From Owenia fusiformis (Eukaryota > Annelida > Polychaeta > Sabellida > Oweniidae), in assembly GCA_903813345.2 (NCBI GenBank), contig CAIIXF020000012.1, forward strand, positions 25,060,684 to 25,124,683: DNA of 64,000 nucleotides, in the 5' to 3' direction. Below the pieces are notes generated by a model that worked only from the letters and a program-made list of their open reading frames with translations, did no database searches and was not told the DNA's origin. Both the position numbers and the translations under genes were made by a program. Below are positions 63,642 through 64,000 of the stretch, piece after piece. Within the stretch, counting starts at the first letter, position 1. The number at the start of each line of letters is the position of its first letter.

Positions 63642-64000
63642 GTTGGTGGATCAGTTTAAATATCATTTGCGTTGTATATTTAATTGATTGTCATAATGTC
63701 ATTGCACAATTAGTAGCAATTTTATTCTTACTATTCTCTACTTACTTGAGACCCTGAATGGTGTACTTTAGTATTTAGCAAGTTACTTTAGATACTTATC
63801 TGTCTTTATTGTACATAAGTTCTGGGAATTAGTCTGTCATTTCTTTATTTTTTACCAATTTATTTGAAATTTTCAAGGTAAATGGGACATGTAATAATAA
63901 AAAACAGCCTCATTGTATGATGTCATCGTGTCAGAAGTGTAGCATCTTAACTCTGGGGCATGTTTTTATTTTGCTTTGCCCTGCAATCATTAATTGTTAT
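63642..64000. other. Kinase-gene intron running off the window
   Basis: Follows the donor after NGF-type kinase codons (exon end 63641, donor GTTGGT, slightly unusual). No further kinase exon is visible before 64000, so the rest of the catalytic domain lies outside. Confidence 0.6.

Overview
This window looks like the nuclear genome of an invertebrate animal. It is AT-rich, its host genes are cut into short exons with GT-AG introns, and it is crowded with non-autonomous DNA transposons, foldback elements, minisatellites and LINE remnants. That landscape, together with the gene content, best fits a lophotrochozoan such as a bivalve mollusc. This is an inference from style; no species-specific sequence was recognised.

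Three host genes could be modelled exon by exon, with matching splice phases throughout. (1) Minus strand, 25839 down to 8819: an 11-exon gene of 689 codons for a leucine-rich-repeat plus two-EF-hand protein of the LRRC74 type. (2) Plus strand, 26638 to 37588: a 4-exon CHCHD2/CHCHD10-type mitochondrial twin-CX9C protein of 162 residues. (3) Plus strand, from 43225 and running out of the window (last exon seen ends at 63641): 11 exons of a receptor tyrosine kinase with a signal peptide, about three Ig-like domains, one transmembrane helix and the start of the kinase domain (G-loop, VAIK lysine, alpha-C glutamate). Genes 1 and 2 are head to head, with about 800 bases between their start codons and NRF1-like and ETS-like motifs near the CHCHD2 start. 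Gene 3 begins about 100 bases downstream of an 848-bp near-perfect palindrome. There is no sign that the three genes share a pathway.

Layout: 1-8.2 kb is intergenic with small inverted-repeat elements, including a 230-bp element carrying a tRNA-like sequence. 8.2-25.8 kb is the LRRC74-type gene; its first intron holds a 5'-truncated LINE split by a 3.9-kb inverted-repeat element stuffed with satellites. 26.6-37.6 kb is CHCHD2; its first intron holds a Tx1/L1-like LINE inserted into an older RNase H-bearing LINE on the other strand, and a hammerhead-ribozyme-like motif. Its second intron has a long array that repeats the exon-2 splice donor. 37.6-43.2 kb is intergenic, full of mariner-type foldbacks, a nested hAT-like insertion and the palindrome. 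43.2-64 kb is the kinase gene, whose introns carry many inverted-repeat elements, among them a 1.57-kb element with an array rich in AGGTCA-type half-sites.

The strongest novelty candidates are the tRNA-bearing element with its empty-site comparison, the hammerhead-like core, the amplified splice-donor array, and the satellite-filled 3.9-kb element. All coordinates, splice sites and translations were read by eye; no database search was run.
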